This document shows, piece by piece, positions 45,755-56,637 of a stretch of 64,000 bases of DNA. The DNA lies in assembly GCA_028752905.1 (NCBI GenBank), contig JAQNBH010000005.1, positions 7,357,829-7,421,828 of the forward strand, read 5' to 3'. This DNA comes from Cladorhizidae sp. MBARI D1340-BT2 (Eukaryota > Porifera > Demospongiae > Poecilosclerida > Cladorhizidae). Position numbers and translations under genes: made by a program. Below the pieces are notes generated by a model. It searched no databases. It was not told where the DNA came from and worked only from the letters and a program-made list of their open reading frames with translations. Within the stretch, counting starts at the first letter, position 1; every line of letters starts with the position of its first letter.

Positions 45755-46012
45755 TTACAAGAAGCTACATGACTGACAGTGCAGTTCACCTCGTGTTAGA
45801 TTGATGGGTTCAATACAGCCCAAGTTATACAAGAGTTGAAGCAGATCCTGTTCTTGCATTTCGCAAACAGTTGTGCGTGGGTTGCATTTCTGGTTCACAA
45901 AATCATCGCAGTTTGATGCAATGCATGGCACAGATTGTCTTACGTTGAGTTGGGAAGGAGTTTTTAAACAATACCACTGTTTTATCACTCCTAGTTCCTC
46001 AATTGGTGCCAC
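45755..46012 (-). other. Unrecognised cysteine-containing ORF, 85 codons
   Basis: On the minus strand an acceptor-like TTTGGCTCTAG precedes GTGGCACCAATTG. The frame then reads APIEELGVIKQWYCL, VPCIASNCDDFVNQKC, EMQEQDLLQLLYNLGCIEP and ends TAA/TGA-bounded. Its composition is more protein-like than its surroundings (seven Cys, few low-complexity runs). A CTCAAC|GTAAGA donor lies inside it. No family is recognised and it is antisense to the host gene, so it may be chance or an old transposon fragment. Confidence 0.2.
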
Positions 46013-46235
46013 CTAGAGCCAAATATTAATGTTATTCCATATTAATATTGCCCAAAAATATTAATATTGCAACACTATGTATTTTACTCTTTCGCAATTG
46101 TTACTAACTAATACCTGCATTATTCCTAAAAGGCTCATCTATTTTTGCCAGACTGGCATGTACTGTATTAGACCCATCTAACACTCTTAGCAAATGTGTG
46201 TGGAGGCGACAGTTAGAGGCTCCCGTGTTTATGAG
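46013..46235. other. Intronic AT-rich sequence
   Basis: Short ATTAATATT-rich stretch at about 46024-46072; no gene. Confidence 0.5.
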
Positions 46236-47850
46236 GACATGTGGTGACTGCAGCAGGAGAGGAATGACCTTACCAGAGGGAGACTGACAACTCTTCTGGC
46301 CACTCTATGCAGCAGGAGAGGAATGACCTTACCAGAGGGAGGCTGACAACTCTTCTGCCCACTCTATGCAGCAGGAGAGGAATGACCTTACCAGAGGGAG
46401 TGACAACTCTTCTGGCCACTCTATGCAGCAGGAGAGGAATGACCTTACCAGAGGGAGGCTGACAACTCTTCTGGCCACTCTATGCAGCAGGAGAGGAATG
46501 ACCTTACCAGAGGGAGGCTGACAACTCTTCTGCCCACTCTATGCAGCAGGAGAGGAATGACCTTACCAGAGGGAGGCTGACAACTCTTCTGGCCACTCTA
46601 TGCAGCAGGAGAGGAATGACCTTCAGAGGGAGGCTGACAACTCTTCAGGCCACTCTATGTAGCAGGAGAGGAATGACCTTACCAGAGGGAGGCTGACAAC
46701 TCTTCTGGCCACTCTATGCAGCAAGAGAAGAATGACCTTACCAGAGGGAGGCTGACAACTCTTCTGAGCACTCCCACTGCAGCAGGAGAGGAATGACCTT
46801 ACCTGACAACTCTTCTGGCCACTCTATGCAGCAAGAGAAGAATGACCTTACCAGAGGGAGACTGACAACTCTTCTGAGCACTCCCAATACAGCAGGAGAG
46901 GAATGACCTTACCAGAGGGAGGCTGACAGCTCTTCTGGCCAGTCTATGCAGCAGGAGAGGAATGACCTTACCAGAGGGAGGCTGACAGCTCTTCTGGCCA
47001 CTCTATGCAGCAGGAGAGGAATGACCTTACCAGAGGGAGGCTGACAACTCTTCTGGCCACTCTATGCAACAGGAGAGGAATGACCTTACCAGAGGGAGGC
47101 TGACAACTCTTCTGGCCACTCTATGCAGCAAGAGAAGAATGACCTTACCAGAGGGAGGCTGACAACTCTTCTGAGCACTCCCAATACAGCAGGAGAGGAA
47201 TGACCTTACCAGAGGGAGGCTGACAGCTCTTCTGGCCATTCTATGCAGCAGGAGAGGAATGACCTTACCAGAGGGAGGCTGACAACTCTTCTGAGCACTC
47301 CCACTGCAGCAGGAGAGGAATGACCTTACCAGAGGGAGGCTGACAACTCTTCTGCCCACTCTATGCTGCAGGAGAGGAATGACCTTACCAGAGGGAGGCT
47401 GACAACTCTTCTGAGCACTCCCAATACAGCAGGAGAGGAATGACCTTACCAGAGGGAGGCTGACAGCTCTTCTGGCCATTCTATGCAGCAGGAGAGGAAT
47501 GACCTTACCAGAGGGAGGCTGACAACTCTTCTGAGCACTCCCACTGCAGCAGGAGAGGAATGACCTTACCAGAGGGAGACTGACAACTCTTCTGGCCACT
47601 CTATACAACAGGAGAGGAATGACCTTACCAGAGGGAGGCTGACAACTCTTCTGAGCACTCCCACTGCAGCAGGAGAGGAATGACCTTACCAGAGGGAGGC
47701 TGACAACTCTTCTGCCCACTCTATGCTGCAGGAGAGGAATGACCTTACCAGAGGGAGGCTGACAACTCTTCTGCCCACTCTATGCAGCAAGAGAAGAATG
47801 ACCTTACTAAAGGGAGGCTGACGACTGTTGTGACTACTCTCTATGCAGCA
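46236..47850. repeat. Minisatellite, 59/61-bp units, about 27 copies
   Basis: Units contain GCAGCAGGAGAGGAATGACC, TTACCAGAGGGAGGCTGACA and ACTCTTCTGGCCACTCTAT. A variant ending GAGCACTCCCACTGCAGCAG is 2 bp longer. From about 47000 the two alternate, giving a 120-bp higher-order unit; because that is divisible by three, a 230-codon minus-strand frame opens there. Confidence 0.95.
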
Positions 47851-48719
47851 GGTGAACAAATATGGGTCACCCACTGCCTTCCACAAGCCACTGCCTTCCA
47901 CAAGTTATGCTGGCTTGGCTCGATCACTTTAGTAAGACTACTTTCAGGCATTACTCAAGCGAGTACTCAAGCGAGATCTGTCGCAAGGGAGCTTGGAGAT
48001 CCCATGCACTCACATATTTGAAGGAGGCAGCGGTCTCACAAGAAAGGAGACTTTTTAGTGCATGTTAATTTGTACTGCTAAGCTGACAGCTTCAGTAGCT
48101 GATCTTTAACCACTCCCCCAGACAGACAGCAGACTAAGGAAGGGCTTCTAAAGAATGTGATTGATAGTCATAATCCGAGGAAACTCATGCCTCCATTTTG
48201 CGGCCACCAAATGCAATTCTATTATGCAGGTGTAACTATTTAAATGGTGATTGCAAGATAGGTAGTTTAAATTTTATTTTTGTTGGAGAGAAGAAACAAA
48301 TAGGTTGGGTGGGAATAGGTTAGGTGGGTTCACCAAAACAAAGCAAAAACATCCAGCTGTATGGTATTTCTTATTTCTTAGAGGGAGCATGGAAAATTCT
48401 AGTGTGCTTGTCCACGCGATTCATCTTCGCCTGCACACTTGTACCTTCCGGTGAATGCCATCAGTGAAAGTTGAGTATACCGATGTTGGATATCAATAAG
48501 CTATCACCCAATTAACTAATGAGAGATTTGATATGTATGCTCCTGGAGCAGAAATAAGAACAACCTTGGATTTATCACTAGAGCAGTATAAAGATGGAGT
48601 GAGCCGCTGAATCGGCTTGGAAGAGGCTGTCCAAGGTGGCAGTTGCAACTGACAGCCTTCATCTCTAAAGAAGGAAATAAAAACTTTGCTATCTTAAAAT
48701 TGGAAGTACATGTACAGAG
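47851..48719. other. Intronic unique sequence
   Basis: Small direct repeat (CACTGCCTTCCACAAG twice at about 47870-47903). No exon supported. Confidence 0.5.
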
Positions 48720-48825
48720 TTCTACCAGTCTACTGGGCACGTGCTTCTACCAGTCTACTAGACACGTGCTTCTAACAGTCTACTGGGCACGTGCTTCTAA
48801 CAGTCTACTGGGCATGTGCTGGTAA
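48720..48825. repeat. Minisatellite, 26-bp unit, 4 copies
   Basis: Units contain CAGTCTACTGGGCACGTGCT and TCTAAC; each carries the E-box palindrome GCACGTGC. Confidence 0.92.
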
Positions 48826-48929
48826 AAGATCTGGTGTCCCGCACATGCACTTTCTCTTTATTCATTTATTTCTAACTGCACTCAATTGCCGACTCATCTA
48901 AAAATAGGTATTTCTGTTTGTGATGGGTG

Positions 48930-50215
48930 TAGGCCTTTTAATCGAAGTTAATGGGAGAGGGTCTCATCTTCTGTGTTGGAGCATCTCCTCCAGGGTGATT
49001 TGATGTTCCTGGTAGTGCTTCTGCTGTGGAAGACACTACAGGTACTTATAGAGGAACCACTCTGAATCCCTTTGATTGAGAAAGGAGGTTGTTCTTGGTT
49101 GGATTTCTTTGCATTGTAGTTGGCCTAGTGTGGCTAACTTTACTTCATTGGAGGAGCCAATCCTGAAGCTTATTGTTTTGATGATGCCAATCGTTTGTCT
49201 TTGAGATATTGATTGGAATATTCTTAGTGGTGAAAGGGTTATGCTTGGACTATTCTTGGTGGTGAAAAGGTTATGCTTGACTATTCTTGGTGGTGAAAGG
49301 GTTATGCTTGGACTATTTTTAGTGGTGAAAGGGTTATGCTTGGACTATTCCTAGTGGTGAAAGGGTTAAGCTTGGACTATTCTTAGTGGTGAAAGGGTTA
49401 TGCTTGGACTATTCCTAGTAGTGAAAGGGTTAAGCTTGGACTATTCTTAGTGGTGAAGGGGTTATGCTAGCTAGCATGCACATGTGTAGCTCTTTGTTTT
49501 GTATCTGAGCATACTCCAAATCTCAGGTGCTTGCCAACATGACTGTCCAGATGCCACTACCATGAAGGAGTGCTGACCATTTAATTTAAAAATTAATCCT
49601 CTTTTGGAACCTGTATTGTTTTGTGTGTGGGGGAGGAGGAGTAATATTTTGGCCACCGCAAGGTATCATAGTAAGAGTATACAAATACAAGTTCCAGACA
49701 GATCTGTTTGTTTGTTTGTTCCTTGCCTGCAGGTGTTACTATGCATTACATTCTTCTAGCTGTGGTCTGTAGTCTTGGAGAATGATAATGCAAATAACCA
49801 ACTCTATTTCACCCTGCACCACCACACCTGAAGTGTGGTTGTGTTGTCTGTCAATATCAATAGAACCATGCAACTTGCACTTATTAACCTCTATTATGGA
49901 CTATGTCACACAGTGAGACCTCTTTGCAACATTTATCAGCTGTCATAGTAGTACCTGGGAAGCTATTAGCCCTCTCAATCCAGCTGGCTAGATCAGTAGA
50001 TCAAGTTTCCTCTAATTATAGGCAATTATGGCTCCAACTATTTTATGTGTTTTCATTCTGAGCCGCACAAGCTTGTACCCCTGAACCACAGGCATCCAGA
50101 TGGCAGTAAGCAAACCTCACGCAATGCATGGGGTGCACATTCTAGGAGCACTTAAAAATGTCAGCCATATCAGAAGAAAACTTGTCATTAGCTATGCTGT
50201 GTTGAGCACCAGATT
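48930..50215 (+). repeat. 1.3-kb segmental duplication, copy 1
   Basis: Aligns along its length with 50280-51850: ATCGAAGTTAATGGGAG at 48941 and 50308, CTCCTCCAGGGTG, TTCCTGGTAGTGCTT, GAATCCCTTTGA, CTACCATGAAGGAGTGC, TTGTTCCTTGCCT..AGGTG (49721 and 50871) and ATCAGAAG.AAACTTGTCATT near the end. Diverged but collinear. It includes family D at 48990-49115. Confidence 0.85.
49215..49465. repeat. Minisatellite, 31-32 bp unit, about 8 copies
   Basis: Units contain TTAGTGGTGAAAGGGTTATG and CTTGGACTATTC. The corresponding site in copy 2 (about 50595-50625, TTGGAATATGCGTAGTGGTG) is single-copy. Confidence 0.93.
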
Positions 50216-50279
50216 ATTGTTATTATTATTAGTGGTAGTGTTACTATTGTGAAATGCCGGGTCTTTATAAAATAGTGTA
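50216..50279. other. Junction between the two duplicated segments
   Basis: Short spacer with an ATT run (50216-50232). Confidence 0.5.
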
Positions 50280-51177
50280 TTTCTGGTTGGGGTGGTTGCA
50301 GGCTTTAATCGAAGTTAATGGGAGTGGTCTCATCTTCTGTCTTTTGAGTATCTCCTCCAGGGTGGTATGATGTTCCTGGTAGTGCTTGCTTCTGCTGTAA
50401 AGACACTACGGGTACCTATGAATCCCTTTGACTGAGAAAGAAGGTCATTCCTAGGTGGATTTCTTTGCTGTAAACCTGTTGTAGCTTAGTGTAGCTGACT
50501 TTTGTTTTCTTACCGCAATGGAGGAGCCGATTCTGTCACCAACCTGAAGCTAATAATGACAATCTTTTGTTTATGAGGAGAGAGTGATAAGTTCAGAATT
50601 GGAATATGCGTAGTGGTGAGAGCATATTCCAAGTCTTCAGTGTTTGCCATCACAACTGCTCAGATGCTGTCGTATATTAGAAGCATTAGTTAATCCCTCA
50701 ACTATCATGAAGGAGTGCCGATCATTCAAGTAATGTAACCTCCTTGGAACGTGAATCATTCTGAGGGTGGAAACATTTTGGCAATCACTAGGTCATCCCA
50801 CCTCAATGGTGAAAGTAAGAGTGACCAATGCAGGCTGAAATTCCAGACAGACGTGTTCTGTTAGTTTGTTCCTTGCCTACAGGTGTTACTATGCATTACA
50901 TTCTTCCAGCTGCATTCTTGGAGGATTGGAGGATGATAACGCAAGTAACCTTATCTATTTCTCTCTGCGCCATGCCTAGGGGGAAGTGTTGTGTTGTCTG
51001 TCGAAGTTTGTCCAGACAAAAGCATCATGAAACCTTCAACTTTTTGGCATCTGTTAGGGACTATGTCGCAGAGGGGGAAATGGGACCTCTTACGGAATTT
51101 ATCAGCTGTCATAGTAGCTTAAAAGCTAGTAGCCCTCTCAATCCCACTGGCTAGATCTGTAGAACAAGTTTGCTATA

Positions 51178-51265
51178 TGGCTGCATGATGTACTCAGTGA
51201 TTCAACACTGGCTGCATGATATGTACTCAGTGATTCAACACTGGTTGCATGATGTACTCAGTGAA
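51178..51265. repeat. Short minisatellite, 31-bp unit, 3 copies
   Basis: Units contain GGCTGCATGATGTACTCAGT and GATTCAACACT. The same unit reappears at 53837-53990. Confidence 0.9.
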
Positions 51266-51299
51266 TCTGCACAAGCTAACAGCTCATATAGTATCTTAT

Positions 51300-51745
51300 G
51301 CACCCCTGAGCCATGGACACCCAGATAGCAGCTAACCTCACATAGCACAGGGGTATATGTGTTCTAAGAACACATTCTTCCTGAGCCATGGACACCCAGA
51401 TAGCAGGTAACCTCACATAACGCACGAGTATATGTGTTCTAGGAACACATTCTTCCTGTGCCACAGGCACCCAGATCGCAGGTAACCTCACATAATGCTA
51501 GGAGTATTTGTGTTCTAGGAACACATTCTTCCTGAGCCACAGGCACCCAGATAGCAAGTAACCTCACATAACGCATGAGTATATGTGTTCTAGGAACACA
51601 TTCATCCTGTGCCACAGGTGCCCAGATAGCAGGTAACCTCACATAATGCCAGGAGTATTTGTGTTCTAGGAACACATTCTTCCTGTGCCACAGGCACCCA
51701 GATAACAGGTAACCTCATAACACGGGCTATTATATGTGTTCTAGG
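51300..51745. repeat. Minisatellite, about 75-bp unit, 6 copies
   Basis: Units contain CACCCAGATAGCAGGTAACC, TCACATAACGCA, GTGTTCTAGGAACACATTC and TTCCTGTGCCACAGG. The equivalent in copy 1 (about 50075-50155) is single-copy. TGTTCTAGGAACA is a perfect palindrome in each unit. Confidence 0.93.
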
Positions 51746-51912
51746 AACTCATTCTTATTATCAGTGCCTTAAAAATGCCTTAAAAATATGTAAAAATTTC
51801 AGCGATATCAGAAGCGAACTTGTCATTGGCTACGATGAAGATTCGCTCTGAAGTACGCAATATGGGAGACATTAAGGTTTATAGATGGGGATGTTCAAGG
51901 ACCCATAACATA

Positions 51913-52444
51913 TCGTATTTCCTCGATTAGAAAGCACCCTCGAGTAGAACGCACTCTCGATTGGACCACACATTAAGACAGCGCCACCACCATGAAGTAT
52001 GAAAGCTCCAAAGAAAATGCTGTCTGGGGTGGGCGAAAGGAAGCTTGCCACCACTGAAATGATTTTCAAATCCTTCAAAAGTTGCGACGTTTCACTCGAG
52101 ACAGATGTGTCACATGATGATAGCGTTCAATATGTAAAGCCTGAGAATGTGTAGCAGCTGCCAGTGAGATGGCTAAACTCCTCAGAAAAGTGGGAGGGAC
52201 TGATGGTGACGCCCCTTCGCAAGTGAAAAAGCTGACTATGAAGAAGAAGGAGATTAGAATAGAGGGCGATGGCTAGAGCAGGAACACTGTTCCTGTCAAT
52301 AATTGTCACCTGTTCAAGATCATTCAACTATTGTGCACATGTCTGTTAGTCACGTCCAAATACTAGAGCGTGCCTGAATAGCACGTGCAGCTAGGCAGCT
52401 CATGAAATGAATAGAACACATGCATTCTAATCGAGGAAGTACGC
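51913..52444. mobile_element. 532-bp DNA element with TA target duplication
   Basis: The ends are inverted repeats: (T)CGTATTTCCTCGATTAGAA at the left, and the reverse complement of the right end reads (G)CGTACTTCCTCGATTAGAA. TA dinucleotides flank both ends (51911-51912 and 52445-52446), as in Tc1/mariner/pogo-type insertions. The left end also carries internal CTCGAGTAGAACGCACTCTCGATTGGA echoes of the terminus. No transposase motif is seen, so it is probably non-autonomous. Confidence 0.6.
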
Positions 52445-53010
52445 TATTCCATGTCCCCATTATGTAGTTTTAGTGTCAAAAGATTTCATCTTGGTGAGTG
52501 GGGGGGGGGGGGGGGGGGGGGGCAGGGAGGAAAGGAGCAGCTAAGGCAGTCCGGTTATTAACTTGTGAATATTCTAGAGGCGGGAGGAATTATCGCTGAA
52601 TCATTATACTGAAGTTTCTTCATTGGTACTGTCACAACTTTTCCCTATGTGTTTTGGGGGTTCTAGGGTACTAAGAGTTATCCTGGGGTGTATTCCATGA
52701 GGGTGACTGACTACTATACAACACAGGTCCGGAGTCAGTATTAGGGCTAAGGCTAGGGCATCAAGAGCTAAGTCAAGCGTAGGTGGTTAATTAAGTTAGA
52801 GGTATTTTAGAGCTAGGGGTATTCTAGGGCCACTAGGGCTGAGAGTACTGGCGATCCCTCTCTGAAGTTCTTGCCAAGGCAGAAGCTTTGGAAAGATATT
52901 GTAGAGCACGCATGTTATATGCTGTCGTCCGGCCATTTCTCCTACACGCCAGGCAGTCAAGAATGGAACAAACTGGTCTGTCAAGACACTGAAGACTAGA
53001 CTGTTTGCGT
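52445..53010. other. Intronic unique sequence with G23 run
   Basis: Twenty-three consecutive G at 52500-52522; otherwise featureless. Confidence 0.55.
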
Positions 53011-53145
53011 GTGTATTGTTATTGCTGCCCGCTGGAGGACTGCCAAATGATTGTTGTTGCAGCAAGTAAGCACACCGTGTGTATTGTTATTGCTGCCCGC
53101 TGGAGGACTGCCGAATGTTTGTTGTTGCAGCAAGTAAGCACACGT
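53011..53145. repeat. Direct duplication, 68 bp, 2 copies
   Basis: GTGTATTGTTATTGCTGCCC begins at 53011 and 53079; both copies continue through GCTGGAGGACTGCC and GTTGTTGCAGCAAGTAAGCA. Confidence 0.93.
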
Positions 53146-53836
53146 CAACTGTTCAAGCTTTTGGTAACTGAATTCCAGCTTACATCTAAGCTATTCTTTG
53201 CTACCATGCTGGCATCTTGAACTTCAATATACTAGTTCAGAATTACACCGAACATTGGCACTTTACTTCAGACTACAACACGCATTGAAGTAGCCTTTCA
53301 TGCAATCCAGTAGTAAACAGCGTTTTTGTAATAATTAATGCTGTGTGATTTGTTCGGGGAGAAGGTGGCATGGTGGTATGGGGTACAGTCCTTGTAAACA
53401 GGAACAACACAGAACAATGCGATGGCTATATAAAGTATGCAAGCGCTAACTGTTCACATGGGAATGGTTTGAAGTGAGTAGAATTCAGTTTGGTTCGAGC
53501 CATGACACCTTCAGAAAGTAGAGAGACTCTGACCTTGCGAGCATTAGTGAGGCTCCTTATGCAGTCATCCGCGAAGGCATTAGGGGGACTTGGAGCTCCT
53601 GTTAATTATTACTAAAATTGTGGTGGCCGTACCACGGTTACATGCACCCGAAGTTGGGACCTCGGTACAAATTATTGAAGTCATCATGGGGACAAACGCT
53701 GCCATTGCTGATCATTGAGGGGTTGACATTCAGCAGATAGTTGCGTGTGGTTCAGCAGTGATGTAGGCTCACTAACAATGGTTAATAAAACGTGGTACAA
53801 TTATTTTCAGCTGACTCTGGAGATTTCTCTTGAATC
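53146..53836. other. Intronic unique sequence
   Basis: Nothing supported. Confidence 0.5.
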
Positions 53837-53990
53837 CATGTGATTCAACACTGGCTGCATGATGTAACCAGTCACCCCCACTGGCTGCATGATGTAGCAA
53901 CACTGGCTGCATGATGTAGCAACACTGGCTGCATGATGTAGCAACACTGGTTGCATGATGTACTCAGTCACCCAACACTGGCTGCGTGAT
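53837..53990. repeat. Minisatellite, about 22-30 bp unit, related to 51178-51265
   Basis: Five to six units with CACTGGCTGCATGATGTA. It shares TGATTCAACACTGGCTGCAT with the array 2.6 kb upstream, so one seeded the other. Confidence 0.88.
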
Positions 53991-56514
53991 GTATCAGCAT
54001 ATTGCCAACGAATATTTCAGTCTTCATCCGGGATGCAACACATTTATGCTCACTGATCTGTGCGAGTGCTAGAGGGTATAAACAGTGACATATGATAATG
54101 GCTTGGCTTCACGTGCATAATTTAGGGAGTCGAGATCCAGCAATCAATTACGTGTGAAATGTGTTGCTAATGAGTGCTTACCAAATACAAAAAAGTGCTT
54201 ACTTTTCAATAAAATCTAAATAACACTTGTAACCTGATTTGGACTAAGCGCTGTTGTTTTTGTAGAAACTAAGTTCATGTCCTGAAAGTTTAAAACAGTG
54301 TGAGTGTGCTTACCCATGAGCTATGGCATGAAATAGTTTCCCTCTGACAAGTGCTAAAAAACTAAATTATTGGAGAAATTGCATTCCAAACGCATTGTTA
54401 AGGGCATAGTCGAGATGAAGTAGTATACTACTTACTTTGTTTGAGAACATGACTTTTGGAGCTTCTCGCCATTTTGAGGCTTTCCCTGACCCATCTAATT
54501 AGAGCACTAGCTATGTCTTCTACACAAGTTATCTCTGTAAATCAAGGCTAACTTGAAAAGCAGACGAAAACAAGGCAGCTGAAGAAAGCGTGTCTAATTT
54601 GCACACTAGAAGCCAGCATAAGAACGCTCCATTCATAAAGGGGAAGTGCACTGACCTAGCTCACTGTAAAGGCTTATTTGGTCCTCTAGAACTAGCACCT
54701 GTGCTTATCCCTGCCACAGGTTTAGGATAGTTTTAGCCGGTGGTGGAATACAAAAAAATCATTATTATTTTTGCCAAAAAATCATAAAACTGCCAATATC
54801 TCAATAATCGTTCCACCGCATCTAGTCCGTTTTTGGCAAATCCGGTCACGTTTAAAAAAACATGCTTATTAGATTGAAAATAACTTACTTTAATAATTGG
54901 GATTTTGAGAGAACCAGTTTTCCTAAGCTCTCTCTCCTCACTTCCCTTACCAACAGCTGTACTGAAGAGGATGTACTTCTTGCTTCAGCTAAAAACCACA
55001 ATTTCCCCTATTCATACCACATGGAATGCTACAGTCACTCCAAACAACAACAACAACAAGAGCAATCACCTGAAAATTGATTATGGTTTGGCCTACTAAC
55101 TAGTGCATGTTACTAAAGCATGTATCACATAAGTATTATACAAGCAAAATGAGTAGATTACAGCCCTTGGCAAGATTTCCTGAATTAACTAACTGGAGGA
55201 GGCTGTCTGTACTGTACTGGCTTCATTTGTAGACCACATTGGGAGAAACATTTATGGCTTCCAGTGTACCCACAGACATAATTATATTACTCATTTGTAA
55301 CCGAGTAGCGATGTACAGCAGAATTCCAGGACCATATGTACTGATAGTACTATACTTCTTGCACTCGGTCTGATGAGCCAGGTGTGAGTGACCCTGATTA
55401 ACCAGCTAGCTGCTAATTGCTGTGGTCGTTGGCTTGGGGGGTCAAGTATCTCTGTTTCCACACTACTTCCCCAATTGGTTAGATTGCTAATGATGACCCA
55501 CTTGCAGGTCTCTGGTTGTGAAGTGTGCCTGGCCATACTTCCCCACTTTGTGTCCATATATATAGAACTCGAGATAGCTCACATGTGGTCACTGGACTGA
55601 TCTGGTCATATTAGTAGTCATTTGGAGCTGCTATCTCCCTCGGACTTTTGCTCTTTAGTGACCTCATATTGCCAAAAGTGATACTGTTTCCTAAAAGTGG
55701 CCATGATCAGGATGCTTCTTGTGTGTTCCACCCACACACCCACCCCCGAGTTGTGCAACGCATAACGAGGCTGACAAAACAGCTTGGAGGAAGGGACGGG
55801 CTACAAACAATTAGTGATGGTGTAACTAGCTTGTTTGATTGACAAATGCTGCTCGAGAACCAATTAACTGGAAAACGGGGAAATGGTTACGTGCTATGTA
55901 GCCATGGCGCTTCATGTTTGGTGTGAATTTGAGTTAATTGAGGTTAATCAACACTTAGTGGTTAATAAGACACTTAAAGGGTTAAGGTTGACTGAGCTCT
56001 ATCACTACTTAAATCAGCAACCATCAACATGCCTATTCCTAGAAACCACTTACTCTTTATTAATTAAGCACCTATTTACTGGTCTACGTGTTAAAATGGT
56101 CTACGTGTTAAAATGGCATTTGTGACCATTGGAAGTCGGTGTTTCTTCTGATGCTGGCGACCGGACCAATTTGTGGGTGGGATGTCTATGAACAACACTC
56201 TGCAGGCTCTCCTCTGCAACCATTCGGCGTCCTTTCTAGCTAGACCCTAGTACATGCATTCGGCAATCTGTACCTATAAGAAAATTGATTGGTTGGGTGC
56301 ATGGGGATTGCTGCTAATTGCTATTAATTGCCATTTTCTTACCCTGGTTAAGACCACAGTACATAATTAATTAAGTAAACATCACTGGAGAGAAGTTTCT
56401 ACATATAGAAATGTATTGAAGGTCTTGGGTTTTATAATTTGTTCACATAATTTGTTCACATAATTTGTTCACAGCAGTAGCAGACCTAGTGTGATATAAT
56501 GAATATACTTGCAG
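53991..56514. other. End of intron 3, mostly unique sequence
   Basis: Small repeats only: CAA runs near 55046, CACATAATTTGTT three times at about 56440-56474, and TCTACGTGTTAAAATGG twice at about 56081-56115. Ends in the acceptor ATACTTGCAG. Confidence 0.55.
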
Positions 56515-56637
56515 ATGAGGCAGAGTTACTCGACCAAGAGCATTTCCAGTGTAGCCCGGAGCAGTAAAGAGATCAGCGCGCCCACTGGCTACGAAACCAA
56601 AGTGGTGGGAGGGGCAGTCCAGAAGGTTCCTATAACA
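56515..56637 (+). CDS. PLEKHA1/2: PLEKHA1/2-like, fourth coding exon: linker with VVGG motif
   Basis: Acceptor ACTTGCAG ends at 56514 and donor ACA|GTGAGT begins at 56638; the exon is 41 complete codons, so it joins exon 3 in phase 0. It encodes a Ser/Lys-rich start (MRQSYSTKSISSVARSSKEI) and then GYETKVVGGAVQKVPIT. The latter matches the SYRTDIVGGVPIITPT sequence that follows the first PH domain in PLEKHA1, at nearly the same distance from the PH tryptophan, so no exon need be missing in the 21.7-kb intron. The second PH domain should be encoded downstream and is not found before 64000. Confidence 0.7.

Larger units (their letters stand above)
50280..51850 (+). repeat. 1.3-kb segmental duplication, copy 2
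   Basis: Collinear with 48930-50215, including a family D piece at 50350-50475. An ORF at 50828-51154 (RGKCCVVCRSLSRQKHHETF) lies inside; the same region of copy 1 is not open, so I do not call a gene. Confidence 0.85.

Noticed and set aside
47027..47719. 230-codon minus-strand ORF
   Set aside because: Produced by the 120-bp higher-order repeat; the frame closes where the 59-bp-only array begins.
50828..51154. 108-codon ORF containing CCVVCRSLSRQKHH, resembling a zinc-finger fragment
   Set aside because: It lies inside a duplicated segment whose other copy is not open at that place, and no complete zinc-finger spacing is visible.
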